Below, piece after piece: positions 1-16,754 of a stretch of 64,000 nt of DNA. The position numbers and the translations under genes are program-made. Numbering within the stretch: the first letter of the stretch is position 1; each line of letters starts with the position of its first letter. The notes beneath the pieces are model-generated. The model searched no databases. It was not told where the DNA came from and worked only from the letters and a program-made list of their open reading frames with translations. The stretch covers positions 434,001-498,000 of the forward strand of contig JAJTWR010000377.1 in assembly GCA_021613335.1 (NCBI GenBank), read 5' to 3'. This DNA is from Whitmania pigra (lineage: Eukaryota > Annelida > Clitellata > Hirudinida > Haemopidae).

Positions 1-3000
1 TACCTGTTGCTGACGCAAGTCCATTGCACTCTGTCGAAGCATCGACATCCATCAGCCTTTGGTACGTCATCATCCTGGGGCACATTTCCAGAGCTTTGAA
101 GCCTGCCGAAACTCTCTCTTCTGAGATTGTATCCCACTTCTCGTATAAGCCGCTCAACATGGGCAAGAAGCCACAGAGAAATTTCTGTTAAGTGATAGAA
201 TGACTTGATTTTTAATAAAAAAAGTTCTATTGATAAGCTTTTATGGGGACTTATCATAAATTGTATTTTTAGTTATTTTGCGTTTGATATTAAAAAAATT
301 TGTTAATGATTAACAAATGAACAAATAAATATATTTATTTAATAACATCCAATGCCATACAAATAAATAAATTCAATTGTTGGTTATTATTGATTTAACA
401 ATTGATGCAACAAATGATTTTTAGACCTTAGGAATTGTGTTGAACTCCTCTTCTGACATCTGATCGATCAATGAACCGAGTTGTGCGACATCATTGGCGT
501 TTGTGAAACTTAAAAGAAAAAAAACACTTACTTTGTTCATTTTGTAAAAATTCATTGTTGTCTCAGCTTTCGTCAAATGTCATCGTCGTGGCCAACACCA
601 CCACCGCCATCATTATCGCCATTACCATCATCATCATCATCATCATCATTATCATTTTCTAACTTGAGGTTTTTGGCGCAGGCGTAGATGGCGCTCCTGG
701 CCCGGCAGTTGATGACGTCAGCCTGGAGAACGTCAACGTCAAAGAGGAACTGTTTGCACGTCACGCTCGATTGGAAGAAGTTTTCCATGGCCATGGAAAG
801 GAAAAGACTGCTGTCACCGGTGCACGTCAAACTCCTCAGTGATGCATTGTTCTGGAAAAGTGGAATGAAAAGTATGGTTTCTGGCTTTGTTTTCTTGATT
901 ATAATTTATCTGAATGTATCCCTAACCTTCAAACAAAACTCCATCTTCTCTCTGATCACCGCAGCCGGAATGTTTCCAGGCATTTCACAGGCCATCTTTT
1001 CACAAATCCGTCTGATTGATAAAGAGCTTTTCAGTAGTTCCAAAGTGCTGATTCTATAAAAATTGGAATCAATCAATCAATCACTAGGTGGTCTGTAATA
1101 TATGGAGAATATGTATACACACTTATGGGCAATATTATTTTATTAAAATGTTTATTAATAATGTTACCACATTATAATTAACTAAAATGTAAATATTGAT
1201 GTTTAGTAGTATTTTAATAATTTATTTAATACTTGAGTTTAGGAAGAAAAGCAGTAAGCTTGGGAGACAAGAGAATATCCGGTCTCTTATTGGCTAAGCT
1301 CTCAACGACGTCAATGATTATTTTTGTCTGTAAATGCAACGTCAATTAACGTGATTGGATCAATTTCACAAATTAAGATAATAAAAAAATAATTAACAAT
1401 AATAAAATAACGTTTTAATGTTAATAATAATTATTTATTATTAATAATAATTATTTATTTATTATTTAATAATTATTAATTATCATAACATATTAATCAT
1501 TGGACTAATTCAATTATTAACAAATGGTGAAAAATCTCAAAATGTCTTTTCCATGGAGTCAGATATCCATGCAGATTCTGGACAAATTTCCATTAGGCAG
1601 AGCTGTTGCACTAGTTTGGAATCGACGGCCTGAAGTTCATCTGGGGTCATGAACCCTACTGGCAAGGTCAACATGGATTTGCAATAGCTGGCAAGGATGG
1701 ATGAACATTGGTCAAATATGGTGGAGATCTTGTTTGAAAAAAAAAGTTAATTTTAATTTATTTATTTTATAAAAAAGTAAAATTAAAGATTAACCCAATG
1801 GTGAGATTAATAATAAGAACAATATAAATAATGTAATAATAATATTCATTTAATGTGAGTTATTATTAGAATAGTAATTTTTATAAATATATAAGAATAT
1901 AATTTCTATAAAACAATAATAAAATATAATCATTATCAACATTATCGCAATTTGAGAACATTACCAATTTTAATAATAATAAAATTATTATAATAATATT
2001 AAAAAATATTAGTATTAATAATATTAATTTATTTAAACCAAGGTAAGATCAGTCCCCAGGTACACTCCGTTATCTACAATGATTCCACAAGCGTCATTTT
2101 TCATGTACTTGATCTTTATGACTGTCAAGAGTTGTTTTGCAAACAGAAAGTACTTCTGATCATCTGATATTTGGTTTCCACTTTGCATCTGAATATATGA
2201 AATTTGTTTTTTTTTTTTCAATTTTGAGCAATTTTATTAATCATCAAAATGAACAAAACAAATCAAACAAATTTCATTTTCTTTCTTAAAATGCTTAAAA
2301 ATTTGTTGTCGTTTTTTCATAAAAACGATTTTATTTAATCTTCCACAATGTACGAATCTTAATATCCACGATTCATAGCGACACCTCAGATAAAACTAGC
2401 CTTAAACCATCCTGAAAACCCACCATATCATAGAGCTCATATTGAGCAGGCAGCGGCTGATCATTAGAACCAAGATCAAGACTGTCCCTGTTGTCCAGTT
2501 CATGAAGACTTTCAAGTGAATGTTCGATTGCCTTGAGGATTGAAAAGGAAGCATCAGGGTTCAGTCCCTGGACGTCATCTGTCCTGATTGAGGGACTGAG
2601 GAAATCAGGGAGGCTCAATAGCAGCTGAGTTTTGGCAGAGAGGTTCATGCTTTTGACGTCAATCTAGATTTTTTTGTATATTTTGATATTGTTAGGTATT
2701 AACACTAGATATTATTAATTAGTGAAAGTATTAAGTAGGTAATCTTTTCTAATATATTTTAAAATATTTTATAGTTCTCCGCAATCTATTTAATTAATTT
2801 GACCCAAACTAATTTTTAGATCTGCAAATAAAATTACCCCACTGTCTGCTAAATAGTTCTTGTACATATCTCTGGACTGAAAAATTAGAAAGTCATTAAT
2901 ACTTATAAAATTTTAGATTAATAATTATTTAAGGTCACAGCTTGAAGTTAAGAAAACATAATGACTTAATTTAAAAAAAAAAGTTAGTCGCTACACAAAA

Positions 3001-6000
3001 TATGTCTTAAATTATTGATTTTACTTGTTTATCGCTCAACAAAGAACCATAGAAGGGACGTAGAAAATCCTGAGTAATTTTCTGTTTGTTGATAAGTTGT
3101 GAAAAATCCAAGTTTGGAACTGTGATGAGAGTTTTTTTGAAGGTCGCCATCTTTGATGGATCAGCCAACAAGATGGCTGCCACTTTTGACCCGATGACAG
3201 GCAGCTAGCAGTTTTAGAAATATTATTAATAATTTTTTATTATTATTTATTTGATATCTCATTATTTTTCATCTGCGATTTTTGTTAATAAAGTGTTGAT
3301 AAAATTGTTTGACGGACGGAATGAGAGTGCTCAATTAATCGTTAATAACAGTGTTGTAAAAATTACCTCATTTCGGTAACTAGTTACAAGTAAAAGTAAT
3401 ACCTCAAAAAGCTACTTAAGTATAAGTAAGAGTATTGTCTCAAAAATTTACTCAAGTAAAAGTTAAAAGTTACAGCGTCCAAAAGTTACTTTTAAGTAAA
3501 AATTACAAGTAACTTTGATGCCGCCATTATTATGATCATACATCATTCCGTATTATTTAAAAGGAATTGTTTCTCTTATCGTTAAAACAATTACTGGTAT
3601 TAACTGCTAGTACTAACAGTCATTAAATAATAACATTTGAACTAATGCATTCTTTTGGTGTTTTTATTATTTATTACATTACAATCACAAATTTTTGTTA
3701 ATTTTTAACATAACTAAGTCCTCGAATAGTTTGTCACTCATTATGGTCCTTCAGCTGTTCTTTGTCATACCAGAAGAGCTGAATAAACGTTCAACAGCTG
3801 CACTAGCTGGCAGAGGAGTGTTCAACTGGATAAATAATTTCTTCAGGGTATCGCTTCCAGTAATAATGTTCATGTCATCTGATCGGATGACATCATCAGA
3901 TGAACGAGAGCTCAAAGCTCGTCCATCTTTGCTGCATTAGAAGATGTTATTTTGGCTACCAGTTTCTCATGAAGCTTGACAACCGTTGGCAACAGATATC
4001 CCATATTCCTTAAATTCTGTTGGATGCATGCGTTCCACGTGCTACTTAAAGTTAGATGAAGAACCTTCATATGCTGAACATGTAGTTTTTGTTTCTGTTG
4101 GCAGAGTAGGCACGCATACTTATATGATTTTCCTTTGATTGAAATCTGAACATTTTGTTCAAATACGGCCACGGACTATCTTCACCCTTGTTCCTCTTAT
4201 CTTCGCTAACGACACTAAAAATGGCTTCAAATGAATCCATACTACGATATATTAAATCTTATATTATATGTATATAATATTATATATTATAAAAAGCTTC
4301 GGTATGACTAATCAACAATTTCCGATTTAAAACAAAAACGACCGGCGATAACCACAATAACAAAAGAGCGATGATCGGGAAGGGGAAGGTTCTCGAACGA
4401 ACCAAAGAATAACAATCTAGAATTTAAATTTTTTTAAAATAAATTAAACTAATTTAAAATGTTATTTATGTTACTTTGTAACGTCTTGCGCCAAAAAGGT
4501 AACGAATTAAAAGTATGACCAAAAATAGTAATTTGTTACAAGTAAGAGTACAAAAAATTTTTTGTAATTGTTACAAGTAAAAATTACCAAAAAATGTAAT
4601 TAATTACAGTAACGAATTACATGTAATTCGATACTGCACAACACTGGTTAATAACATATTTCAAAGAACATATTATTTAAATTTGTAATTTTAATTAAAA
4701 TTAATAACATATTTCAATGAACATATTATTTAAATTTGTAATTTTAATTAAAATTAATAACATATTTCAATGAACATATTATTTAAATTTGTAATTTTAA
4801 TTAAAATTAATAACATATTTCAATGAACATATTATTTAAATTTGTAATTTTAATTATTTGTAGTCTTTAACTCAAAATTGTAGAAAACATTTTTGAAATT
4901 AACTGTATTTTAAAAACAAAATACCACTTGCCAAGTTAAGGTTTGGTTTGTAACTAGAAACATTAACAATCATTTCCAACTGGTTGTTGCTGAGGGTTTG
5001 GAATCTCCTCGGAAAGATGAAATTCTGACCTCTGATTTGTTAATTTGAAATAATAATAAGAATATTTGTATTTTTAGAGCGCCGCAAGCGTCATTTAAAT
5101 TTGTTATCAATGTAAAAAAAACAAATGCGATGATAAAAAAAAACGGTAATAATTAAATTACAAATATTTAAATTTTATTAATATAAAACCAGAGATTGCT
5201 ATATCATAATTTAATCATTTTAATTCTAATTAATGAAAATATTTCTATGAAAATCATCAGACTTTTTACTTACGAAGCGAAAAGTTGAGGATTGAACTCA
5301 AAAGCTTTGGACAACATTTCCTCAACTTTTTCCGTCAGTGCCAAACGCATGCTCAAATCGAGTTCATTATTTGACAGTGCTGTTAGAACTTCAGGTTTGG
5401 CCAGCTGAAAGATTATTTTAGTTGAATAAAAAAAATTAATAATATAAATAATAATAATATTAATAATAATAATGATGGTAATAACTTTAATAGTTGTAGG
5501 AATTGTAGAATTTTAGTTAATTACTAATATTTAATTAATAAGTAAATATTAATTATTGTTAATTAAGTATGATTAATAATGGCCATTGAGAATTTACTCA
5601 ATATTGCAGGTCAATAATTAAATTTTTCATTTTATGGAAGTAAAAAAAAATATTAACAGTAATAATAATAATAATCATAATCTTAATAATAATGGTGTGA
5701 ATGTGAGAATAAAATAGCATAAGATGATCTATTTCTTTTAAAAAAAATCTACCTTAAGCCTTGAAATTCTCAATATCTCAATATTTACATAAGTAAATCT
5801 GCAAACTCAGCCCTACATTGATAAAATCAACAATGACTAATTATTAACTAACTTACCGCATTTGGGTCAATCCTCCTTACATCTTTAGTAGACAACTTTG
5901 ATCGAATATTGTTGAGGAACATCAGAATGTTACTGGCATTGGCAGGGGCTTGGCCGTTTGGAGTAGACATCATGTATGTGGTCAATGATTTACCTATTCC

Positions 6001-9000
6001 ATTCGTGGATGCTGGAATGACATACGAAGTGGTAGTCTTTATGGTTCTTCCACTTGATCCATTGGTCATTGCTCCTTTTACTGGAGTTGTGATGATCGCA
6101 TTGGTGCTTATGTTGGCTATCGAATTGGTGCTTGCAGTAACCTTGACAGTAGTCACAGTTATCCTTTCGATTGATTTACCTGTTCCATTTGTGACCGCCG
6201 GAACGACATACGACATGGTAGTCTTTGTGGTTCTTCCACTGGATCCATTGGTCATCGCCCCTTGTGCTTGAGTAGTTGTGATCGCATTGGTGTTTATGCT
6301 GGTGATCGGGTTTGTGCTCGCGTTAACCTTGACAGAAGAAAACACTGATGTAGTCATTGCTTTCCCTGCTCCATTTGTGGCTGCTGGAACGACATACGAA
6401 GTGGCAGTCTTTGTAGTTCTTCTGCTTGATCCACTGGTCATTGCTTTTTGTACTTGAGTTGTGGAGATCGCATTGGTGTTTCTGATGGCTATCGGTTTGG
6501 TGCTTGCGGTAACCTTGGCAGTAGTCGCAGTTCTAGTTATGAATGTAGTCATTGCTTTCCCTGCTCCATTTGTGGCTGCTCGAACGACATACGAAGTGGC
6601 AGTTTTTGTGGTTCTTCTGCTTGATCCACTGGTCATTGCATTTTTTACTTGAGTTGTGATGATCGCATTGTTGTTTCTGATGGCTATCGGTTTGGTGCTT
6701 GCGGTAACCTTGGCAGTGGTCGCAGTTCTAGTTATGAATGTAGTCATTGCTTTCCCTGCTCCATTTGTGGCTCCTCGAACGACATACGAATTGGCAGTTT
6801 TTGTGGTTCTTCTGCTTGATCCACTGGTCATTGCATTTTTTACTTGAGTTGTGATTATCGCATTGTTGTTTCTGATGGCTATCGGTTTGGTGCTTGCGGT
6901 AACCTTGGCAGTGGTCGCAGTTCTAGTTATGAATGTAGTCATTGCTTTCCCTGCTCCATTTGTGGCTGCTCGAACGACATACGAAGTGGCAGTTTTTGTG
7001 GTTTTTCTGCTTGATCCACTGGTCATTGCATTTTTTACTTGAGTTGTGATTATCGCATTGGTGTTTCTGATGGCTATCGGTTTGGTGCTTGCGGTAACCT
7101 TGGCAGTGGTCGCAGTTCTAGTTATGAATGTAGTCATTGCTTTCCCTGCTCCATTTGTGGCTGCTCGAACGACATACAAAGTGGTTCTTCTACTGGTCAT
7201 TGCTCCTCGCGCTTGAGTTGTGGTTCTCGCATTGGTTCTCATGCTTATGCTCGGGTTGGTGGCTAACTTACCCTGTCGCCTTTCTCTATTCAAAATTTTT
7301 TCCTTGTCCTTTGCAAACAAACAATTTTTGCTAAACATTTAACGTTATATAAATTGAAACAGAATCAGAGATATTTTTAAAATTTCAAGAAAAAAAATAA
7401 AGCTAGAAAATTTTTTTTTAGTTGTAAACATTTATCTTTACCTTACTTACTGCAATATTGTATGGGCATCTACTTATCACTCTCGTTTAAACAATTATTT
7501 CTATATATCTGTTATCTGTATAATATTTTCACTGCCAATTTCATCTCTAACAAATTCGACTTTTATCAATAACAATTTATCAAATCTTCAACAAATACAT
7601 AGTCTTCAAACTGCTCTTTTTATGTTCTCTTACAATAAGAACTCCTTTCCAGAAAAATGTTTAGGTTTTACGTCCGAAATTCTCAGCTATCAAACCTTAA
7701 AACTCGCTCCGTCATACCTATGAATATAGTCCATCTTTTACCAAAACCACCCTCAAGCTCTCTTCAATAGCACTGGCTACGGGCCTAGACACGATTCCCT
7801 CATCTAACAAAAATCAGGCGGAGACTGGACCATACATTCTACTATATTTATTATTTACATTGTCCTTTAAATTGTGTTTAATATTAATTCTCAATTAATT
7901 GTTTATTTGTCAGGTTTATTATTGTTCAATTAACTGATACTTCTGGGTCAGCTTGCTTCCTTAAGGCTGATAAATGAGTTCTTTATTAATCCGCCTGTTT
8001 GTTTTTGTTTCCTTCCTTTCTTTCATTTTGATGATTAATAAATTTGATAAAAAGAAACATATTTTATAAAATCCATCAAAAACCTCAGCTCTACAAAACT
8101 CTTTTCCTCTTTCGTTGGTGAACTTTTCAGCGAACAAGCTTTTCAATCCCCTATTTGACTCGATCGTGTCGCATAGTTTACTCCTCAGACATTTCGGAGT
8201 CAGCTGAATTAATTTAAAATATTTTAAATATAATCTGGCTTAAGTTTGGTAAAATTAATTAGAAATTGCTACCTCCATTTGCAAAAGTTTTGTTGGGCAT
8301 TCCAGAAGGCCATCAATCCAATCAGTAGTTTTAATCGCATTGTCACAAGCGCATGTTTCATCAAATTGAAGGAAGCACAGGCTTACAAAAATAACTTTGA
8401 ATTCTAATTATGTTATAAATTACTTTAAATTAAATTTCAATTAACCAAAATAAAATCTATTATAATTAATAGATTAAAAAGGTAAGGCGGTAATAATAAC
8501 AATTAATATTAATAGCACCTAATTTTAAGGATTTTCGTGACATTCTTCATTTTTGAATTGCAAACATTTTCCACGTAATTCCTGCATATTTCAGACGAGA
8601 GAATAATCCTCGCGTCTTCAATTGAAGTGCCATCAAACGACATTTTTTTCATCTTTAAAACGAATTTATTAATAATTCAGATCTTTAAGTCTTCTTTCAA
8701 GAAGTATATTTTATATTTTGAGATAAATTTTGATTCTTTGATCTTGGCTTATTATTTATCATCATGACTTAGTAGGCGTCAAATAAATATATAGTAATAT
8801 TTATTATTAGTAGTATTAGTAAAATTATAATTTTAACAAAGTATATAGCTGGTCACCAAATTTTCATCTTCAAATACGCATTTGATATCTTCAGCTACAA
8901 TGGAACTCCCCACATCTCCTTGGTATAAAATTCCTAAAATTGGAAGCAGTTAGTTAAAATTTATTAATTAACAACTAATTATGAAATTTTAAAATTTTAA

Positions 9001-9111
9001 ATAAACTAAATTATAAAACTGATTAAGATTTACTAATTCTTAAATTTGAGCGTGGAGTAACAAAAATGCCGGACCTATGATGACGACCGATATGATCAAA
9101 GTCAAATCCAT
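1..9111 (-). CDS. Secreted multi-exon protein with Thr-rich tandem repeats (3' end beyond window)
   Basis: Not recognised with certainty. Exons on the minus strand: 9111-9075 (hydrophobic start MDLTLIISVVIIG, a likely signal peptide), 8933-8857, 8652-8519, 8381-8273, 8203-8084, 7308-5857 (repeat exon), 5404-5274, 5031-4932, 3204-3025, 2876-2838, 2663-2385, 2188-2066, 1728 to about 1560 (donor unresolved), 1327-1233, 1053-927, 851-664, 508-427 and 184-4; the window begins inside the next donor. Phases agree at nearly every junction. The intron after 4932 appears to use a GC donor (GCAAGT). Early exons are cysteine-rich. Later exons are short amphipathic helical segments such as LGSLIDQMSEEEF and LLLSLPDFLSPSIRTDD, which resemble the superhelical repeats of the mesothelin/stereocilin/otoancorin group; that assignment is tentative. 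Spaced cysteines and the signal peptide imply an extracellular protein. Confidence 0.6.
3349..4646 (-). mobile_element. Decayed hAT DNA transposon with 8-bp target duplication
   Basis: The ends are CAGTGTTGT and its inverse ACAACACTG. They are flanked by identical 8-bp direct repeats GTTAATAA at 3341-3348 and 4647-4654, the target-site length of the hAT superfamily. Subterminal sequence is full of TTACAAGTAAAAGTTAC-like motifs. Two transposase remnants lie on the minus strand. One, at about 4172-3912, has a YACLLC and later His residues like a BED zinc finger. The other, at about 3850-3765, reads NTPLPASAAVERLFSSSG, the conserved C-terminal hAT dimerisation motif. The catalytic middle is missing, so this 1.3 kb copy is an internally deleted, inactive derivative. 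It sits in an intron of the secreted-protein gene, in the same transcriptional sense. Confidence 0.88.
4651..4858. repeat. 53-bp tandem repeat, about 4 copies
   Basis: Units begin at 4651, 4704, 4757 and 4810 with ATAACATATTTCAA and are almost identical. The array starts inside the right-hand target duplication of the hAT element, so the insertion site lies at its first unit. Confidence 0.9.
5857..7308 (-). repeat. 195-bp coding tandem repeat (65 residues, about 7 units)
   Basis: This exon of the preceding gene is one open frame of 484 codons. It is built from a 65-residue unit containing SYVVRAATNGAGKAMTTF, then VTASTKPIAIRN and a TTQVKNAMTSGSS stretch. The four central units are nearly identical at a 195 bp spacing; the outer ones are diverged. 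The composition is Thr, Ala, Ser and Asn with many Lys and Arg, so it is mucin-like for O-glycosylation but basic. The start after a cag-like acceptor at 7308 and the GTAAGT donor after 5857 are both phase 0 and match the flanking exons, which supports translation. A GTAAGT near 7270 is an alternative donor that would leave the repeat untranslated. Confidence 0.7.
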
Positions 9112-9179
9112 CTCATTTCTATCTTGTTTGATACTAATTTATTTTCTTTTTATTTTTTAATCTTTAAAATTATCTAAAC

Positions 9180-9390
9180 TCTCTTGAATGCACGGTTGTA
9201 AAAAAGCTCCCAACTATCTTCTGAAATGGTTTTAAGAGGAGAAAATTTTGTTCCAGAGGCCGTTGCTTTGCAATTGCATTGTTTGTCCTGACAACTGACA
9301 GCCTCATAAAGTCGATCTCTGCTATTTACGATAAGCGTTACACATGGAAAAACATGGAGCAGTGCAGGTGTGACTGCGAAGGTGCATTAG
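9180..9390 (-). other. Unassigned cysteine-containing open stretch
   Basis: On the minus strand a 68-codon open frame runs from a stop near 9389 to a TAG near 9183. It contains NSRDRLYEAVSCQDKQCNCK and later SEDSWELF. The composition looks coding (four Cys, mixed charged residues), but the frame has no ATG at its start. It could be a terminal exon after a CAG acceptor, or a decayed coding fragment. It lies just upstream of the secreted-protein gene. I do not recognise the family. Confidence 0.25.
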
Positions 9391-9843
9391 TGGCACCCTT
9401 GCCTTGACTTGTCTTGGTCTCGACGTTAATTAGGTCCACATTAAACACATTAAATTTTTATTTGTACTTCAAAAAATTACATAACATCAACCATGAATGG
9501 GAAACATCCTAAAGGGGAAAAACTCCCGCAGTCGAGTGTCCAATTATAAATAATGTAATTTCTAAAAGCGGATGAAGTGATTGCTGAATTAAGCAGGTTA
9601 TGGTGCAGTTATTTTTGAGTTGCAACCCTTTACGGTGCCATAATCCCGTGATCACTTTCATCCCCCTTAGATCCTTTCTTTTACCAATTTCATTTATTTA
9701 TTTTCAAAGTTAGTCAAAGGGACTTTAACGGCCTCTAACAAGACCACCAAGCAACTCTCAAGCGAATCAAGAAAGGAAAGGCAAGCGACAAAACAGGGGA
9801 AGCAGGAAAAAAACGAATAACAAAAACAAAAATTATCATTTAT

Positions 9844-10011
9844 TTAGTTTCCAACATTCAAAAACCGAGAGAGGTCCGCGTGGGTAATCAAGCATTTGAA
9901 CCGTGAAAAAGTACCGGCCGACCCTATCTCCACAGGAAGTGAGTTCCAGACATCTGCCACACGATTGACAAATGAAAATTTTGTGGCGTCTGTTTTCAAA
10001 TCGTTACCAAT
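9844..10011 (-). mobile_element. 3' remnant of a non-LTR retrotransposon (CR1/jockey-like)
   Basis: The minus-strand frame includes KFSFVNRVADVWNSLP, then VEIGSAGTFSRFK, and ends at a TAA. The pattern FxNRVxxxWNSLPxEVxxAxxxxxFK is the familiar C-terminal tail of many animal LINE reverse-transcriptase ORFs. Nothing upstream on the minus strand is clearly reverse transcriptase, so this is a 5'-truncated fragment. Confidence 0.6.
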
Positions 10012-10290
10012 ACTTCATTAATTAATATTATTATTACTTGATTTACCTCCTCTTTCCAAGGTGCTCCACTTACACTTCACCAAGAACCTCTGTGCTCCTC
10101 CTTGTGACCAGTTCTGGATTACTACTGACGTCTGGTACTTTCTTTAGGTTTTCAAACATCTGGAACAACAGTTCGTTCTTCTAAGGGCTTTCCTAGTTTC
10201 TCCGACATGGCGTAAGATATCAATACTTACAAGTTCATTATACAAATAACAATAACAACATTAATTATAATCAATAATAAATAATACTAA

Positions 10291-10850
10291 TAATAATTAA
10301 TAATTAATATTAATAATAACAATGGCAATAGTTGTAGTTGCAGCTTTGCGTACTCTGTGACCTTCAATTTGCTCATCCTGAAACTTATTGGTACTTATAA
10401 TTTATTATACTTGAGCGACTATATTTTGCTTTATATTTAAAAATTGTTACTATGTTATTTAGAGTTTTTAGATCAATACTGATAATAATTAATAATTAAT
10501 AATAATAATAGCAATGGCAATAGATGTAGTTGCAGATTTGCGTTCTCTGTGATCTTCAATTTTTTCATACTGAACCTTATTATTATTTATTATACTTGAG
10601 AGACTATCTTTTGCTTTGTATTTAGAAATCGTTACTGTTATTTAATGTTATTTAGAGTTTTTAGATCAATACTACTAATAATTAATAATTAATAATAATA
10701 ATAACAATGGCAATAGTTGTAGTTGTAGATTTTCGTACTCTGTGAACTTCAATTTGCTCATCCTGAACCTTCTTATTTATTATACTTGAGTGACTGTCTT
10801 TTGTTTTGTATCTAAAAATTATAACATGTTATTTAGAGTTTTTAGATCAA
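10291..10850. repeat. ~192-bp tandem repeat, 3 copies
   Basis: The anchor AATGGCAATAG recurs at about 10321, 10513 and 10706. It is followed each time by GTAGTTG, a CTCTGTGA..CTTCAATTT block, TATACTTGAG and TTTAGATCAAT. The copies have diverged by point changes and short indels. No coding frame persists through the array. Confidence 0.85.
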
Positions 10851-11051
10851 TTAGATTCTCATTCAATGGTTGCTTCTATTTTTTTAATATCTTAGTAACA
10901 CGTCGTCGTTAGGGACGCTCGAAAGGATTCCTATTTTTTTATTTTTTGAAGAGTTCACTTGGGTTGAAGTATATCGATTTTATGTCAGATCGTTTTACAT
11001 CGTGTGAAACCAAATGCGTCACTGGGGGGAATGGAAATGCGGGAGATGCGA

Positions 11052-11385
11052 ACAAACCCGTGTCTAGAACGACGCAGGGGGCTGATTAATATTCATGTAT
11101 TAGCTAATTTAGGCGCTGTGATTGGACAGATTTTTGGACCAGAAGGTAGGTCACATATATCGTTTTAACTTCATAAAAATTAAATTTAGTTAAAGTGGCA
11201 TTGCGTTAAGTTAATTTTATTAAAAATGATCACTGTATTTCAAATAAATTTTTTAATGTAAAGTGGCTAATTTGTTAAATGATGAGGTTTAATGAGATAA
11301 AGATCTTGAAATATATTTAACTTAATATTTTAGTGTTAAAAGAAGCCTCCTAAAAGCTTCGGCTTCCTTCTAGACACGGGTTTGT
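11052..11385. repeat. 17-bp perfect inverted repeat flanking ~300 bp
   Basis: ACAAACCCGTGTCTAGA at 11052-11068 is repeated in inverse orientation at 11369-11385. The enclosed ~300 bp is AT-rich and non-coding. It may be a MITE-like element, but no convincing target duplication is seen at the ends. Confidence 0.6.
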
Positions 11386-12036
11386 AAATATGCATCCGGG
11401 TTTCACCATTTTGGATGACACCAAAATCTTAATCTTAATCAGCTCATCATCTCTTGCACACGTTAAAAACAAAGATGAAAACTTTGTGCTGACATACTTT
11501 CGAATGATGATATATTAATATTATTATAAAGTTAACATTTAAAATAATCTCATCACACTAGAATGGTTTCCAAAGACCAAAGAAAATGTGATGTTGAACG
11601 AAATATATCGAGCTGAATAAATATGCTACATAGGACAATGAGTCGAGAACACATTGAGAGGATTTTTAATTTTTAACATTGTAAAATTAAAGCAATAAAT
11701 ATTATGATTTTCCTAGGTCTGATGAAATTTTTTAATTCAGAATAAAATAAAAGACGCTAACTTGGCGCTAAAAATAATTTACGATTTATGTTGTCGGCAT
11801 ATATTGTCGTTGCCACCTGAATAAAATTTGTTTATCGTGTTTCATTTATTAATATCCGAAAAAAAGTATTCAGGGAGCGGTTATTTAAAGCTAAAGATTT
11901 GAAACAGGATGAAGGGCCGGCATAAGCAAAACAAGGAAGTTAAGTTAAACTACATTAGATTATCTCGACGCCATCCGCAGATCTCTACTAAGTAATGAAA
12001 ATATGTTTTAAAATTAGATTAAAAAGATTTTGAAGA

Positions 12037-16754
<4,718 letters not shown>

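Larger units (their letters stand above)
9112..12036. other. Intergenic region with repeat remnants
   Basis: A head-to-head spacer between the secreted-protein gene and the first phosphatase gene, so it should contain both promoters. It holds the unassigned open stretch, the LINE tail, a three-copy ~192 bp repeat and an inverted-repeat pair. A reversed CCAAT box (ATTGG) lies near 11123. I see no further gene. Confidence 0.6.

Noticed and set aside
688..1059. 123-codon plus-strand frame
   Set aside because: Antisense to two well-phased exons (851-664 and 1053-927) of the secreted-protein gene and crosses their intron.
3695..3940. Plus-strand 81-codon frame
   Set aside because: Antisense of the hAT C-terminal dimerisation remnant.
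5909..7334. Repeated hydrophobic plus-strand frames (LVLAVTLAVVAVLV type)
   Set aside because: They are the antisense of the Thr/Ala repeat exon, interrupted by a stop in every 195-bp unit, whereas the minus strand stays open.
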